Source: Pezicula radicicola
Taxonomy: Eukaryota > Ascomycota > Leotiomycetes > Helotiales > Dermateaceae
Direction: 5' to 3'
Assembly: GCA_003008705.1 (NCBI GenBank)
Contig: PDUO01000016.1
Coordinates: forward strand, 621,975-685,974
Length of the DNA: 64,000 bases
Notes under the pieces: model-generated
Database searches by the model: none
The model's input: the letters and a program-made list of their open reading frames with translations, nothing else
What the model was told of the DNA's origin: nothing
Made by a program: the position numbers and the translations under genes
Part shown: positions 34,772 through 44,596 of the stretch, in pieces
Position numbering within the stretch: the first letter of the stretch is position 1
How the letters are laid out: each line of letters starts with the position of its first letter

Positions 34772-35234
34772 CAGTGAGTTTTGAAATCAGCCACCGTTTC
34801 TGGCGCTCGGACTAAGTCATATTTTGTTTTAATTAATTAATGATTTATACACTACATTTAGTAAAATCAAGTACTACTTAACAACTATAACTCTAACTAA
34901 TATTATATTAATATAGATTCTAGATTTTAACTATAAAGCTAGTTATAAGCTTGCAATAGACTATAAGGCTATAAAGTAAGCTATAAAGCAAGCTACTAAG
35001 CGAACTACTATCGAAATGTAAGATTATAGCCTATTATCATATTTAGGAGGATGCATAAACTATTAGAATATATATAATTTAAATTATAACTAGCTCTATA
35101 TTTTACGTGTAATTTAAGTCATAGATAATATTTAGACGATAAGTTGTTGTGTTCTAATAGATATAAATTAGAGGGATTAAGAAACTTGACTTAGTCCGAG
35201 CGCCAGGAACGGTGACTGATTTCAGAACTCACTA
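34772..35234. mobile_element. MITE with 48-bp terminal inverted repeats and TA target duplication
   Basis: The ends 34772-34819 and 35187-35234 are inverted copies of the same 48-bp sequence, beginning CAGTGAGTT and containing the exact core TGGCGCTCGGACTAAGTCA. They match at 44 of 48 positions, and all four differences are C/T transitions. The element is flanked by TA on both sides (34770-34771 and 35235-35236), as expected for Tc1/mariner or pogo/Fot1-type insertion. Total length is 463 bp. The interior is extremely AT-rich and has no transposase frame, so it would be non-autonomous. The transitions are compatible with RIP. Confidence 0.85.
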
Positions 35235-36291
35235 TACTCTACCAGCTCATAAGACTTTGAATCCACACTTCAAAAAACAAAATTCTCTGGTCAGAGGGGG
35301 GGCAAAAGATTTCGCCTACCACACCAAAAAATAAGCGACAAACAGGCAAGGTGTTGTACAAAGTTATATTTGAGGTAGTAACTCTGATTCTACATTCTGT
35401 ACAGAGCTATAAAAAAAATAAAAAATAAAAATCTGTAGATGCCTTACATATAGGTCCATATTGCAAAGAGATTGTTGTTTACAAAGATACAAAGTAAGGG
35501 CAGCTGTAGGCCTATTCCGGAGCATACTTCATTGCTCAACATCTTCTTAGCAAAGAAGCACAAGGGCACAAGGGCACAAAATCAAGAAATGATCCAAGAA
35601 ATCGCATCACACATCACAAGAAAATTTAGTCTTCTGAGCTCTAGTAAAGCTAATGACTACCCTAATTGTTCCGAATTAATGAGAAGAGCTCTTGCTTTCA
35701 TCTAGTAATTTCAGAAATCTAGTGTATGTACTTTACTGTTTGATTTGATCTATGGATCTGTGACGGGGTCATATTGGACTAGATGGCTTGGTTAAAGTTC
35801 TACTATTTAACTATATAGGTTGGCAACACCGATATTTTTATGGCTAAGCGATAACCTGTAGAAACACTAGGTTATAGCACTTTGTTGCGCCTTCTTACTA
35901 GTCGAGCAGAAGCCAGTCATTGGTCTCCTCGCTCTAACAAGATATAACCAAGCTTCGGCATTTTGTTACATAGATACTTAGGCTGCCCTGAACCCTCTAG
36001 ACAGCTTTGCTGTATTACTGAATTACTGGATATAGCTAGGTTTCAAAAATTTCGGGCATGACCCCCTGGCAACCTCTTCCGAAAATATAGCCTTATGGCG
36101 AAGCTAAGAGGGTATTTCATATCGGATTGCTAGATCACTCTAATGTCTTCAGTATGTATGGGCAGTTTGTCAATAAATAGCCGTCCCACTAATAAAGCAG
36201 TCCACTATCACAAGTCTAAGTTGCGTCTGAAAGCAAAGTCTACCGAACACCTTTTCCCAGAAGCAACCATTTTTCAGAATGCTCCGACCTT

Positions 36292-37980
36292 TCATTCAAG
36301 TTCTATAGTTCCTGGAGGCTTGCTAGTGATGTCGTAGACGACACGGCAGACACCATCAACCTCGTTGACAATTCTGTTTTGGACCTTGTCGAGGAAATCC
36401 CAGTCGAACCTGTAAGGAGTTCCAGTCATAAAATCTGTGGTGATCACAGCTCTCAGTTGAATTTCTTCCTGATGCGCTCTCTTGTCTCCCATCACACCAA
36501 CAACCTTTGAATCGAGAAGACCTGCAAATGCCTGGCTAATCTGGTCATAGATGCCAGCAGCCTTGATCTCTTGAATGAAAATGTGGTCTGCCTTGCGAGC
36601 TCTTGTGACTCGTTCGCGAGTTACCTCGCCCACAACTCGAATACCAATTCCAGGTCCTGGGAAAGGATGACGCATGACGAGCTCGTGGGGAATACCCATC
36701 TGACGGCCAAGTTGCCTGACTTCGTCCTTAAAGAGCTCGCGGAGAGGTTCGATAAGCTTGAGATCCATCTTTTCAGGGAGTCCACCAACGTTATGATGGG
36801 TCTTGATGGTTGCAGAAGGGCCTTTGAACGAGATACTCTCAATGACGTCGGGGTAAAGAGTTCCCTGAAGGAAAAACTCAATCGGTCCAGACCTAGGTGA
36901 GTTTGCAGCTGCAACCTCTATTTCCTTGGCTTTCTGAACAAAGACCTCGATAAATGTGTTTCCAATAATCTTTCGCTTCTTCTCAGGATCGTTTGTAACA
37001 CCCTTGAGTCGATCAAGGAACAAGTCCGAAGCGTCAACAACAGCAAGATTGATGTTGAGATGCTGGTTCAAGGTTTCCATGACTTGTTCACATTCGTTGA
37101 GACGCATGAGGCCATTATTCACAAGAACAGCATGGAATCGGTCACCGATCGCCAACTGCATCAACTTGGCAGCAACGGTTGAATCAACACCTCCACTGAC
37201 AGCCCCAATAACCTGGCCCTTCTCACCGACAAAAGTGCGAATTCTGTTGATCTCCTTGTCAATAAATGTGGACATAGTCCAATCTTGCTTTGCCTGGCAG
37301 ATTCCAACTGCAAAGTTTTCCAACAGTTTTCCTCCCTTGGGTGTATGTGTGACCTCAGGGTGGAACTGGATGCCATAGATCGGCTTTGTCTCGTGAGCAA
37401 TTCCAGCGAACGGCGCATTCTTGGTCTCTGCAATGACGTGAAAGTCAACAGGTAGAGCGCTCAGCTTATCACCGTGAGACATCCAAACCTGGATGTCCTC
37501 TTCTAAGTCCTTGAATAAGGCATCAACATGACCGCCAACTCTCTTGGCCTTAACATCTGCACGGCCATATTCCTTCTCTGTGCCAGCGATAACATTGGTC
37601 TCATCGAGTCGCCATGCAATCTCTTGAAGACCATAGCATATTCCAAGAATTGGAACGCCAAGCTCGAAGATAGCAGGATCTACGTGGGGAGCGTCCTTTT
37701 CGTAAACAGAGTAAGGGCCGCCTGAGAGGATGATACCTTTCGGCTTCCAGGAGAGATCGGCAATCTTCTGAGTGCACGGGAGCATCTCAGAGTAGATGTT
37801 GAGTTCGCGCAGACGGCGGGTTATGAGGTGGGTGTACTGCGAACTACATAAATCATATTAGGGGCGTTGCGCAAAATGATACAGAAAAAAGTCGAGTCAC
37901 ACTCACCCAAAATCCAAGGTGAGAATGGTATCGAAGATTTTGTGTGGCTCTTCAGCCGTGATAACACCGTTTGCTGCCAT
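36292..37980 (-). CDS. GUA1: GMP synthase (glutamine-hydrolysing)
   Basis: Converts XMP, ATP and glutamine to GMP, the last step of guanine nucleotide synthesis; cytosolic. Two exons, 37980-37907 and 37843-36292, give 1626 nt, 541 residues, normal length. The start [20 protein letters not shown] joins across the intron at [20 protein letters not shown]. The class I glutamine amidotransferase domain has the oxyanion motif [12 protein letters not shown] and the nucleophile GICYGLQ at about Cys94, with the His/Glu of the triad in QFHPEVTHT. The ATP-pyrophosphatase domain has its P-loop in [16 protein letters not shown]. The C-terminal dimerisation domain ends [12 protein letters not shown], the usual terminus with a Pro-Pro-Gly-Thr-Ile-Glu-x-Glu signature. 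Divergent from the DUF3112 gene. Confidence 0.98.
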
Positions 37981-39045
37981 GACTGTGAAGATGCGAACTG
38001 AAAACCCGAAAGAAAGAAAAGGATTGGGGTACAACTGGGGGTGACGAGTTGTCCAAAGAAGAAAGTGATGGAGGGGCACGGAGGGGTTTATAAGTCTTGA
38101 AGATTTTCTGAGATAAATTTAGTGGGCCGGCGGAAAAAAAGCTGTGGTGTTGGCGGTGAAAGGCACGACCGCGCCAAACTTCCCAAGCAAGCATTCACCT
38201 ACTGTATGTAGTACTGTACCTAGAAGCAAGCAGGAAGGTACAAGCTAGTAGGAATCTACCTAGGTACTGAATCATACGTAGCATTGCCGCCTTCTTCCAA
38301 ATAATACGGATCATAGATTGAATCGGTTTTCATACATAGATACCGATGAAGAGGTTGCGAAGTAGACGGGACGAGGTATTTATAATCCCACGTGATAGGT
38401 CGTAGGTAGTCGGGGTCGGGCACCGCATCAAAGCGAGCGCTTACGCTTATTATTATTATTATTATTGCCGGCACTCCGTGTAAAGACCGAAGGCGCGAGA
38501 GTACCTAGTCACCTCATCACTACTTACGACGTACTCTACTGTATGCTACCTACTGTACTGTACTGTAGTGTACTTAGGCACGTTTTCACTCGGACAAAGA
38601 CGGATGAGGACAACGTCAGATCTCCCATCTTTCATTGGTCCCAATTCCAAAACTTGTAAAAAAACTTGTAAGCAACTTGTAACTTGTCAGTGCTGTCGCC
38701 CTTGACTGGACGAGTTCCGACTCCGATATCTAGACCCATGTCTTCGCCCTCATATCCAGATGAAGCTCCTGCCGTTCTTTGCCATGGGGATAAATAGTAC
38801 AAATAGGAGTACGTATGGTGCTCAGGTACAGTAATTGATTCCATATAATTACCTAAAACTTCCTGTCAATCCCCTTCCCTTTGTTTTGCCTACAGTGGTC
38901 CCCGGGCCGTACATAACATAGCTGCCACACCCTCCATTTCCCACGACACTTTATTCGGAAACGCGTGGAAGTCCTTCCACTTCATAGTGAGTCTTTGATT
39001 TGAACCTGTACCCAATTCAACCATTGACTGACTTCCTCGAAGATC
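37981..39045. other. Divergent intergenic region with repeated palindromic motifs
   Basis: About 1.06 kb between GMP synthase and the DUF3112 gene. Holds TACCTAGGTA (near 38257-38267), several ACTGTAC copies (38211-38220, 38551-38572) and a short TTA trinucleotide run (38447-38466). No coding-like frame. Confidence 0.45.
38447..38466. repeat. TTA/ATT microsatellite
   Basis: About six copies of a TTA unit in the GMP synthase upstream region. A simple repeat; no function implied. Confidence 0.8.
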
Positions 39046-40216
39046 ATGGGAGGCCCTTATGCGCCTGCAACGGCAGCTCTTGGGGGGACGCCAAGCAAGA
39101 GTCTTGATGATCCCATCACCTCCGTTTTCCTCGTTTTGTTCATTTTGGGCGCAGCCACGCACATGACCATATTCCAAATCAACCGTCGTAGAGGAAAGAA
39201 ATTCATAATGTCGGCCATGACATTCGGCTTCGTAAGTCTCTAGTTACCTCCCCTCTCTATGGAATTTGCAAGCGACGAAGTGCAGCACTCAATACTACCT
39301 GACTGATTCTTTGTTAAGAATGCTGCTAACAAAACCTCAGTGTACGGCAAGAATAGCTGCTTGCACAATGCGACTCGTCTGGTCAACGCATCTTACGAAC
39401 ATCCCAATCGCGATCGCTGCAAGCATCTTCGTCGCAGCTGGGGTACTCATCCTTTTCATCGTCAATACGATATTCGCCCAACGGATCCTGCGCGCGCAGC
39501 ATCCTCACTTTGGCTGGAAGAAATCTATCAGCGTTGCATTCAAGGTGCTCTACGCATCAATCATTGCAGGACTAATATGTATCATTACTGTTACAGTTCA
39601 GAGCTTTTATACCTTAAACCCGAATATCAGACAAAGCGATGTCGACGTACAACATGTAGTGGGTATCTTCTTCGCCGTAATGGCATTTTTGCCTATCCCA
39701 CTCCTATCGCTCAGAGTCATCCTACCCAAAAAGTCACCAACCGAGAAATTTGGCGAGGGCCGCTTCAGCACAAAGATTGTCGTCTTGCTCTTCACGTCTT
39801 TCATCTTGTGTCTTGGTGCTGCCTTCAGAGCCGCCATTGGCTTCTACCCACGGCCTCGAAACGACCCAGCTTGGTACCATTCCAAAGCATGTTTCTATAT
39901 ATTTAATTTCACCATTGAAATTATCGTTGTCTTTCTTTACGCAGTTATTAGAGTCGACAAACGATTCCACGTCCCAAATGGCAGTCATGGCCCTGGAGAC
40001 TATTCCGGAGATTTGCAGAAGGAAGGATATGAGCAGGAACAGGGTTTGGGGGATCGCATTAACGATGAGGAGCAAGTGTTCGATTCTGTTCAGCAACCGG
40101 AAGTAGATGTGGAGATGCAGACGCCGGAAGATAAATCGAGGAATAGGTCAGAGACTGCTGATGCACCACCAGTACGATCTCCAGGGGTAGGGTCTACCGA
40201 GAAAATATTATCATGA
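39046..40216 (+). CDS. DUF3112-type multi-pass membrane protein
   Basis: Two exons, 39046-39231 and 39341-40216, give 1062 nt, 353 residues. The N terminus MGGPYAPATAALGGTPSKSL leads into a first membrane helix (VFLVLFILGAATHMTIFQIN) and the motif NRRRGKKFIMSAM. Across the intron the frame continues CTARIAACTMRLVWSTH. In total about seven hydrophobic helices are visible (for example IAIAASIFVAAGVLILFIVN, FGWKKSISVAFKVLYASIIA, VVGIFFAVMAFLPIPLLSL, FYIFNFTIEIIVVFLYAVIR). The spacing and the RILRAQHPHFGW loop match the fungal DUF3112 family as I remember it. These are receptor-like seven-helix proteins of unknown function found only in fungi. The C-terminal 90 residues are hydrophilic and acidic, presumably cytosolic. 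Converges on the ABC ATPase gene, 755 bp apart. Confidence 0.85.
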
Positions 40217-40971
40217 GAGACGTAGCAATGTCATAGATTGTGGGCTTGTTTTTGTTATATTCTAATGTTTAGATTGGTGGTTTCATTTAGATTGCATAGC
40301 GCGGCGTCATTTCTGGGAGTGTAATTAATACCCTTTAGCGACGAAGCATAACTTCAGTGTTCTTTTGAGACACCACAATGTAATCCAAACCTGCTCCTAC
40401 TGACAGCTTCCAACCTTCCACCTGAGCTCTTCTTCTGGTGTCTTCAAGTATTCAACCTATTTGCGGTGGTAGTCTTATTCTACACAGCATACATGTCCAT
40501 ACACATGCTCGCTTCCCATAAAAATCCAATAACTTGTTAGCTATCTACCTAGGTCTTCAACAAAGCTTAAGCTGTAGGGAATTGCCTGTTGATTGTACAA
40601 TTTTTTTTACACAGATTTCTTACCCGGGCCTCTGTCTAACACAAATCTCGGTTACTTGATATTTGAGTGAGTTATTGAAGCCAAGTGAAGAACTGAGGTT
40701 GGTGGCTTGAAGCGCTCAGACAAAGAGCAAACACCATCACTTGGCACACTTAACTTAGCCTCTTTCAAGTCAGTTGAAACTAGCTCGAGTTAAAACTAGG
40801 CAGCTGTAGCAGTCATAAAGCCGCACGTACTATACACTATCCCTCTTGGATGTCAAGTGTTGTAAGTATCATCAGTAAAACGCATAATGAATAATATACG
40901 TCGTGGCATGAATCTTGCCATTTATGTTCTTTTAAACTTAGTCCTACAAGCAGGTCTCCTACATGTCATTC
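40217..40971. other. Convergent 3' intergenic region
   Basis: Two 3' ends face each other over 755 bp. AT-rich, with an AATAAT/AATAC-rich stretch near 40890. No coding-like frame. Confidence 0.4.
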
Positions 40972-43113
40972 CTACGCTCCAGGCATACCCCAAATCTCAT
41001 TCCATCTTCGATAGTCACCCTCAAGAGGCCCATTAAGTCTCCCAAACCTCGCAGGTTTGCCTTCGTTAGCTTCCGGCAAGCAAATCCACTCCCGTACACA
41101 CCCGGGCATTTCTTCACGAACGTGACTGATACAAAGCAAGGCTTGGTCCTTAGTCAAGCCGTGCACCTTGGCCTGCCCAGCCTTCGAAAGATCAGATTCA
41201 ATGACGGCCCGCTGCCTTTTCATTATAGTATGAGATCCATCCTCAGAAAACTCGGAGAATTGCTTTTTCTCACCGTGTGCAAGGAACAGGAGACATCGAT
41301 CTCGAACTCCGTCGTCCATTCCGCTAAAGGCTTCATCTAGGATAACAAGGTCTGCTTGTTTGATAATAGCACGCAGGAAAAGTGCGACTCTTTGAGCTGA
41401 GAATGGGAGGCCACCAAAGAGAACCTCGTTTGCCCAGTCGGGCTTTGAGTCAACGGTTGTTTGCTCGTTCAGATGTGTCACCGATCCAAGACCAGGTCTC
41501 AATTCTTGTTCGAACCAACGAAGACAGGCATCAATCCGCTCATTTGCGTTAGCATCAAGCTTTGGCACACCTCTAAACGTTTCTGACCACGCGTTCTCAA
41601 GAATTTGCCGGAGTGTAAGTGATCGAGGCATGTGGTTATGAATCTCCGGGCTAGAATGACCAATTCGGGCTTGGATATCCCAAATGGAGATCCCTCGCTG
41701 GCCTGGTTCTGGCAAACGAGAACGACCAAATAGCTTGATGGGAAGGGAATATGTCTGTGGGTGGTCTGAGCATATCAGAGACAGGATGGTTGTCTTTCCT
41801 GATCCATTGGGTCCAAAGATTCCCCATCTTTCTCCTCTTCTGATCGTCCACCACAGTCCATCTTTTGTTGTCCCATTGACATCCTGTTTCCAATTGCCTA
41901 AAACTGCTTTTGACCCATAGGCAACTCGTGCCCCTTCCATCTCGACTAGAGGCTCACCAATTTCTGACACTTCTGTATCCTCGAAACTATAGCCATCACG
42001 ACTGAAAGCAGGTTGTGAATCTCTTCCGTCATCGGCTGAACCTACCTTACCCGACGGATCTGTTGGATTTTCGAATTTCGCTAAATTGGAAGATGTGTAG
42101 AGTAGTTTGTTGAGATTTGGTTCGATAATTCCATTGCTTGTGAGTTCACGTCCCACTTCGCGGATCGAGTGTATAGGCATATGTATATCAGGCTCAACTC
42201 TCCCTTCTTTGACATCTTGAACATATCCTCGCAATTTCTCCAATACTTCCTCCTTTGGTCCGGAAAAGGCAACCTCACAGTTCCCTTTCAAGTAATATAG
42301 ATCGGTGATCCAATCGGGGATAGGATCTTGTGGTCTCAAAGTCAACACAATTCGTGGTGCTTGTGCCTTGGCCATACTGTATAGTAAGGGACTCAGAGTC
42401 AGCAAAGTTGGAGGGTCCAGTCCCATAAATGGCTCGTCTAATAACAGGGCCTCCGGATTTCCCAACAATGCTCTTGCGATCCTCGCTCGCCTCGTCTGCC
42501 CATTGCTGAGATTGGAAACTGGCATACCAATCAAGTCTGCCAGGCGCAAATCCTTGATGACGCGATTCAAGCTTTCTGCGTCTATTTCGATGCCGTCTGC
42601 ATCCTTAAACGGATTAAGCTCAGTGTTGCCTTGGAGATAGTCCAGAACACTAAAGTCTGTATCCTCCCTTCGTGACTCGTACCTTGCGCTAAGATACGCT
42701 CCCTTCGGCCCTTGACCCCCGATTTCTTGTTCGCCATCAAATCCAACATACTTGATGGCTCGAGTACGTGACATAGCAGGGCGATCTGTTGTGGATTCAA
42801 GATACGGCCAAGAACGGGCTGAGGGAGGTATGCAGACATGCTGTCCGCGTAGAATTTGCAAAAAGGTTGTTTTTCCAGAGGATGAAGGCCCTACAATTGC
42901 AGTATATTGAGAGCTAGAATTTTGCGGTAAGGAATGAAGAGTGAAATTCAATTGATCAAACAAAGGAGGGTTGGAAGCAGAAGCTAGAATTGAATTTGGG
43001 TGTTGACGGTAGAAAGAGCCATTGGAAATCTTAAGGACGGGTGGAGAGTATGTAGCTGAGTGCTTTCTTGCTACATGTATTCGTGGAAGCACTCTCCCAC
43101 GGGCGAATCTCAT
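40972..43113 (-). CDS. Tandem ABC ATPase without membrane domain, probably mitochondrial
   Basis: A single exon of 713 residues with two nucleotide-binding domains and no transmembrane helices, in the manner of bacterial ModF-like and predicted fungal mitochondrial ATPases. The N terminus MRFARGRVLPRIHVARKHSA is basic and lacks acidic residues, like a mitochondrial presequence. Domain 1 has Walker A GPSSSGKTT (about residue 75), signature LSNGQTRRARIARAL and Walker B ALLLDEPFMGLD. Domain 2 has Walker A GPNGSGKTT (about 430), a degenerate signature region (FGGLPFSAQRVALFLRAI) in place of LSGGQ, and Walker B LVILDEAFSGMDD. So one composite ATP site should be weaker or inactive. A 100-residue Ser/Asp-rich linker separates the domains. 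Function is unknown. Divergent from UMP1. Confidence 0.9.
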   Translation of the reverse strand: MRFARGRVLPRIHVARKHSATYSPPVLKISNGSFYRQHPNSILASASNPPLFDQLNFTLHSLPQNSSSQYTAIVGPSSSGKTTFLQILRGQHVCIPPSARSWPYLESTTDRPAMSRTRAIKYVGFDGEQEIGGQGPKGAYLSARYESRREDTDFSVLDYLQGNTELNPFKDADGIEIDAESLNRVIKDLRLADLIGMPVSNLSNGQTRRARIARALLGNPEALLLDEPFMGLDPPTLLTLSPLLYSMAKAQAPRIVLTLRPQDPIPDWITDLYYLKGNCEVAFSGPKEEVLEKLRGYVQDVKEGRVEPDIHMPIHSIREVGRELTSNGIIEPNLNKLLYTSSNLAKFENPTDPSGKVGSADDGRDSQPAFSRDGYSFEDTEVSEIGEPLVEMEGARVAYGSKAVLGNWKQDVNGTTKDGLWWTIRRGERWGIFGPNGSGKTTILSLICSDHPQTYSLPIKLFGRSRLPEPGQRGISIWDIQARIGHSSPEIHNHMPRSLTLRQILENAWSETFRGVPKLDANANERIDACLRWFEQELRPGLGSVTHLNEQTTVDSKPDWANEVLFGGLPFSAQRVALFLRAIIKQADLVILDEAFSGMDDGVRDRCLLFLAHGEKKQFSEFSEDGSHTIMKRQRAVIESDLSKAGQAKVHGLTKDQALLCISHVREEMPGCVREWICLPEANEGKPARFGRLNGPLEGDYRRWNEIWGMPGA

Positions 43114-43595
43114 TTTGAACTACGCAATGGCACAGGTACCTTCCCCTTCGTACTTTCACGAAAGCTGTGACGGAGTTAGGATAGGGAGTAGTAGTAAGGT
43201 CGTAGTGAAGCTGTTGACTCACCCTAGAAATGTTATGTTACCTTCTGTTAACCGAGCTCGGGGTTGATTGCGCGCTTATGTTGTGGCTGTGGCTGATACT
43301 GTACGGAGGTACAGGGGATAAGTTGTGTCTCACCGCTTTATTTTCTGCCACGCAAAACTCTGCTTCAGCGCGTGTTACAGGGCCCATTAGCATACTCCCT
43401 GCAAAAGCGGTGAGGCCCAACTTATTGCCTGTCGGTAAGTTCGATTATCCTTGGCAGCGCGTCTACGTATCTACCACGCAGCCTGGAGCTATTCCCAAGC
43501 CAAATTCAACGTGAAGCTCCTGTACAAATCATTTCCGTCACAGCCATTCCCTCATCTCCTCAAACTCTAACACTCCAAAGATCATCTCAGTCACC
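43114..43595. other. Divergent intergenic region
   Basis: 482 bp between the ABC ATPase and UMP1 start codons. It should hold both promoters. I see no canonical proteasome-control (PACE, GGTGGCAAA) element. Confidence 0.4.
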
Positions 43596-44135
43596 ATGGT
43601 AAGTCAAATAAGGAATATAGATATCTCATATTCCACGTCCACTTACTTCTAGCTACTGACCTGCTTCATCCAGGCAATGAGAGTCGCACCCGCAGCTGGC
43701 CACACCAGCATCTACAGCAATCTCCAAAACCGGAGCCTCGGCGCACCATCTGCACCAGGAGTCCACGATACCCTGCGTGCAGGAGTAGGGCCAGCCGTTT
43801 CTACTACAACCGCGACAGCCACACATCCCGACAGCGCTCACCCTCTTGAATCACGTCTCAAGAGATGGGAAGCGACACAAGATGCTCTCAAGATGGAAGG
43901 ACTCCGCAGAACTTTCGGCATGAGCGAGCCTATTCGTCGGGGTATGGAGTTAAAGATCACTAGGGATGGAGAGTGGAGACCTGCTGCATTGGGAGGTGGA
44001 GGACCAGGTGTTCACGAAGATATCTTGAGCGGACGGGACACGACTTGCAGCTGGGAGGACATCTTCAAGGGTGATGAGATGCGGACATTGCCTGGTTTCC
44101 ATGAGGAGGTTGAACGAAAGGTCAGAATGCAGTAG
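43596..44135 (+). CDS. UMP1: Proteasome maturation factor Ump1
   Basis: A chaperone of 20S proteasome assembly, trapped in half-proteasomes and degraded when they dimerise. Exon 1 is just the ATG (43596-43598), followed at once by GTAAGT. The intron ends with CAG at 43671-43673, and exon 2 runs 43674-44135. Protein: MAMRVAPAAGHTSIYSNLQN, then HDTLRAGVGPAV. The conserved core follows: HPLESRLKRWEATQDALKME and GLRRTFGMSEPIRRGMELKI, with TLPGFHEEVERKVRMQ at the C terminus (154 residues). All are typical Ump1 features, and the length is normal. An internal ATG at 43680 would lose only the first two residues. It converges on the UBL3-like gene, with 461 bp between stops. Confidence 0.93.
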
Positions 44136-44596
44136 AGAATGATGGGCATGACGGCAAGAGCAGAGCACGAAATAAAGGCTTGTAAGATATCACAGGACCT
44201 GAAATGGCGTTGAGGTTCACTACTACAGAGCTGGGAATGATATTTGCTCTCATAAGAGCACACCTGTTTCCCCAGATCGTGCAACGGTAGGTTTTAGCAG
44301 TGCTGAAATAGTGACTGCGTTCTATTCCAACCATCCTATATAGGACAAGTTCTGTCGCTACGCATTTCGGTATGAGGTCGATCCCATCCTGACTATACAC
44401 AATATCCATAACCCGCAGCCCGCATGAGAAATACACAAATGCCAATGATCCGCAATGTTGGCAGTGGAAATAAAAGCAAAAAGCATCCGTGTAACGCCTC
44501 CCTCGATATCGTTATGTGCTAGTCTGGGGTGCTGAACCTTCACGATAAATCCCATCATGACTGTGCTCAATATGCCCCAATTATCTTGTAGTGCCC
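44136..44596. other. Convergent 3' intergenic region
   Basis: 461 bp between the stop codons of UMP1 (plus) and the UBL3-like gene (minus). No coding-like frame is supported. Confidence 0.4.

Larger units (their letters stand above)
33367..36291. other. AT-rich, repeat-containing intergenic island
   Basis: About 2.9 kb without a credible gene. Base composition shifts to strongly AT-rich, most extreme at 34840-35170, where CTATAAAG-like and TATTA words dominate. The island contains a hairpin (33692-33738) and a MITE (34772-35234), described separately. The enrichment in TA and depletion of C on both strands fits repeat-induced point mutation or long neutral decay. The only open frames, up to about 77 codons, are not protein-like. 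Confidence 0.6.
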
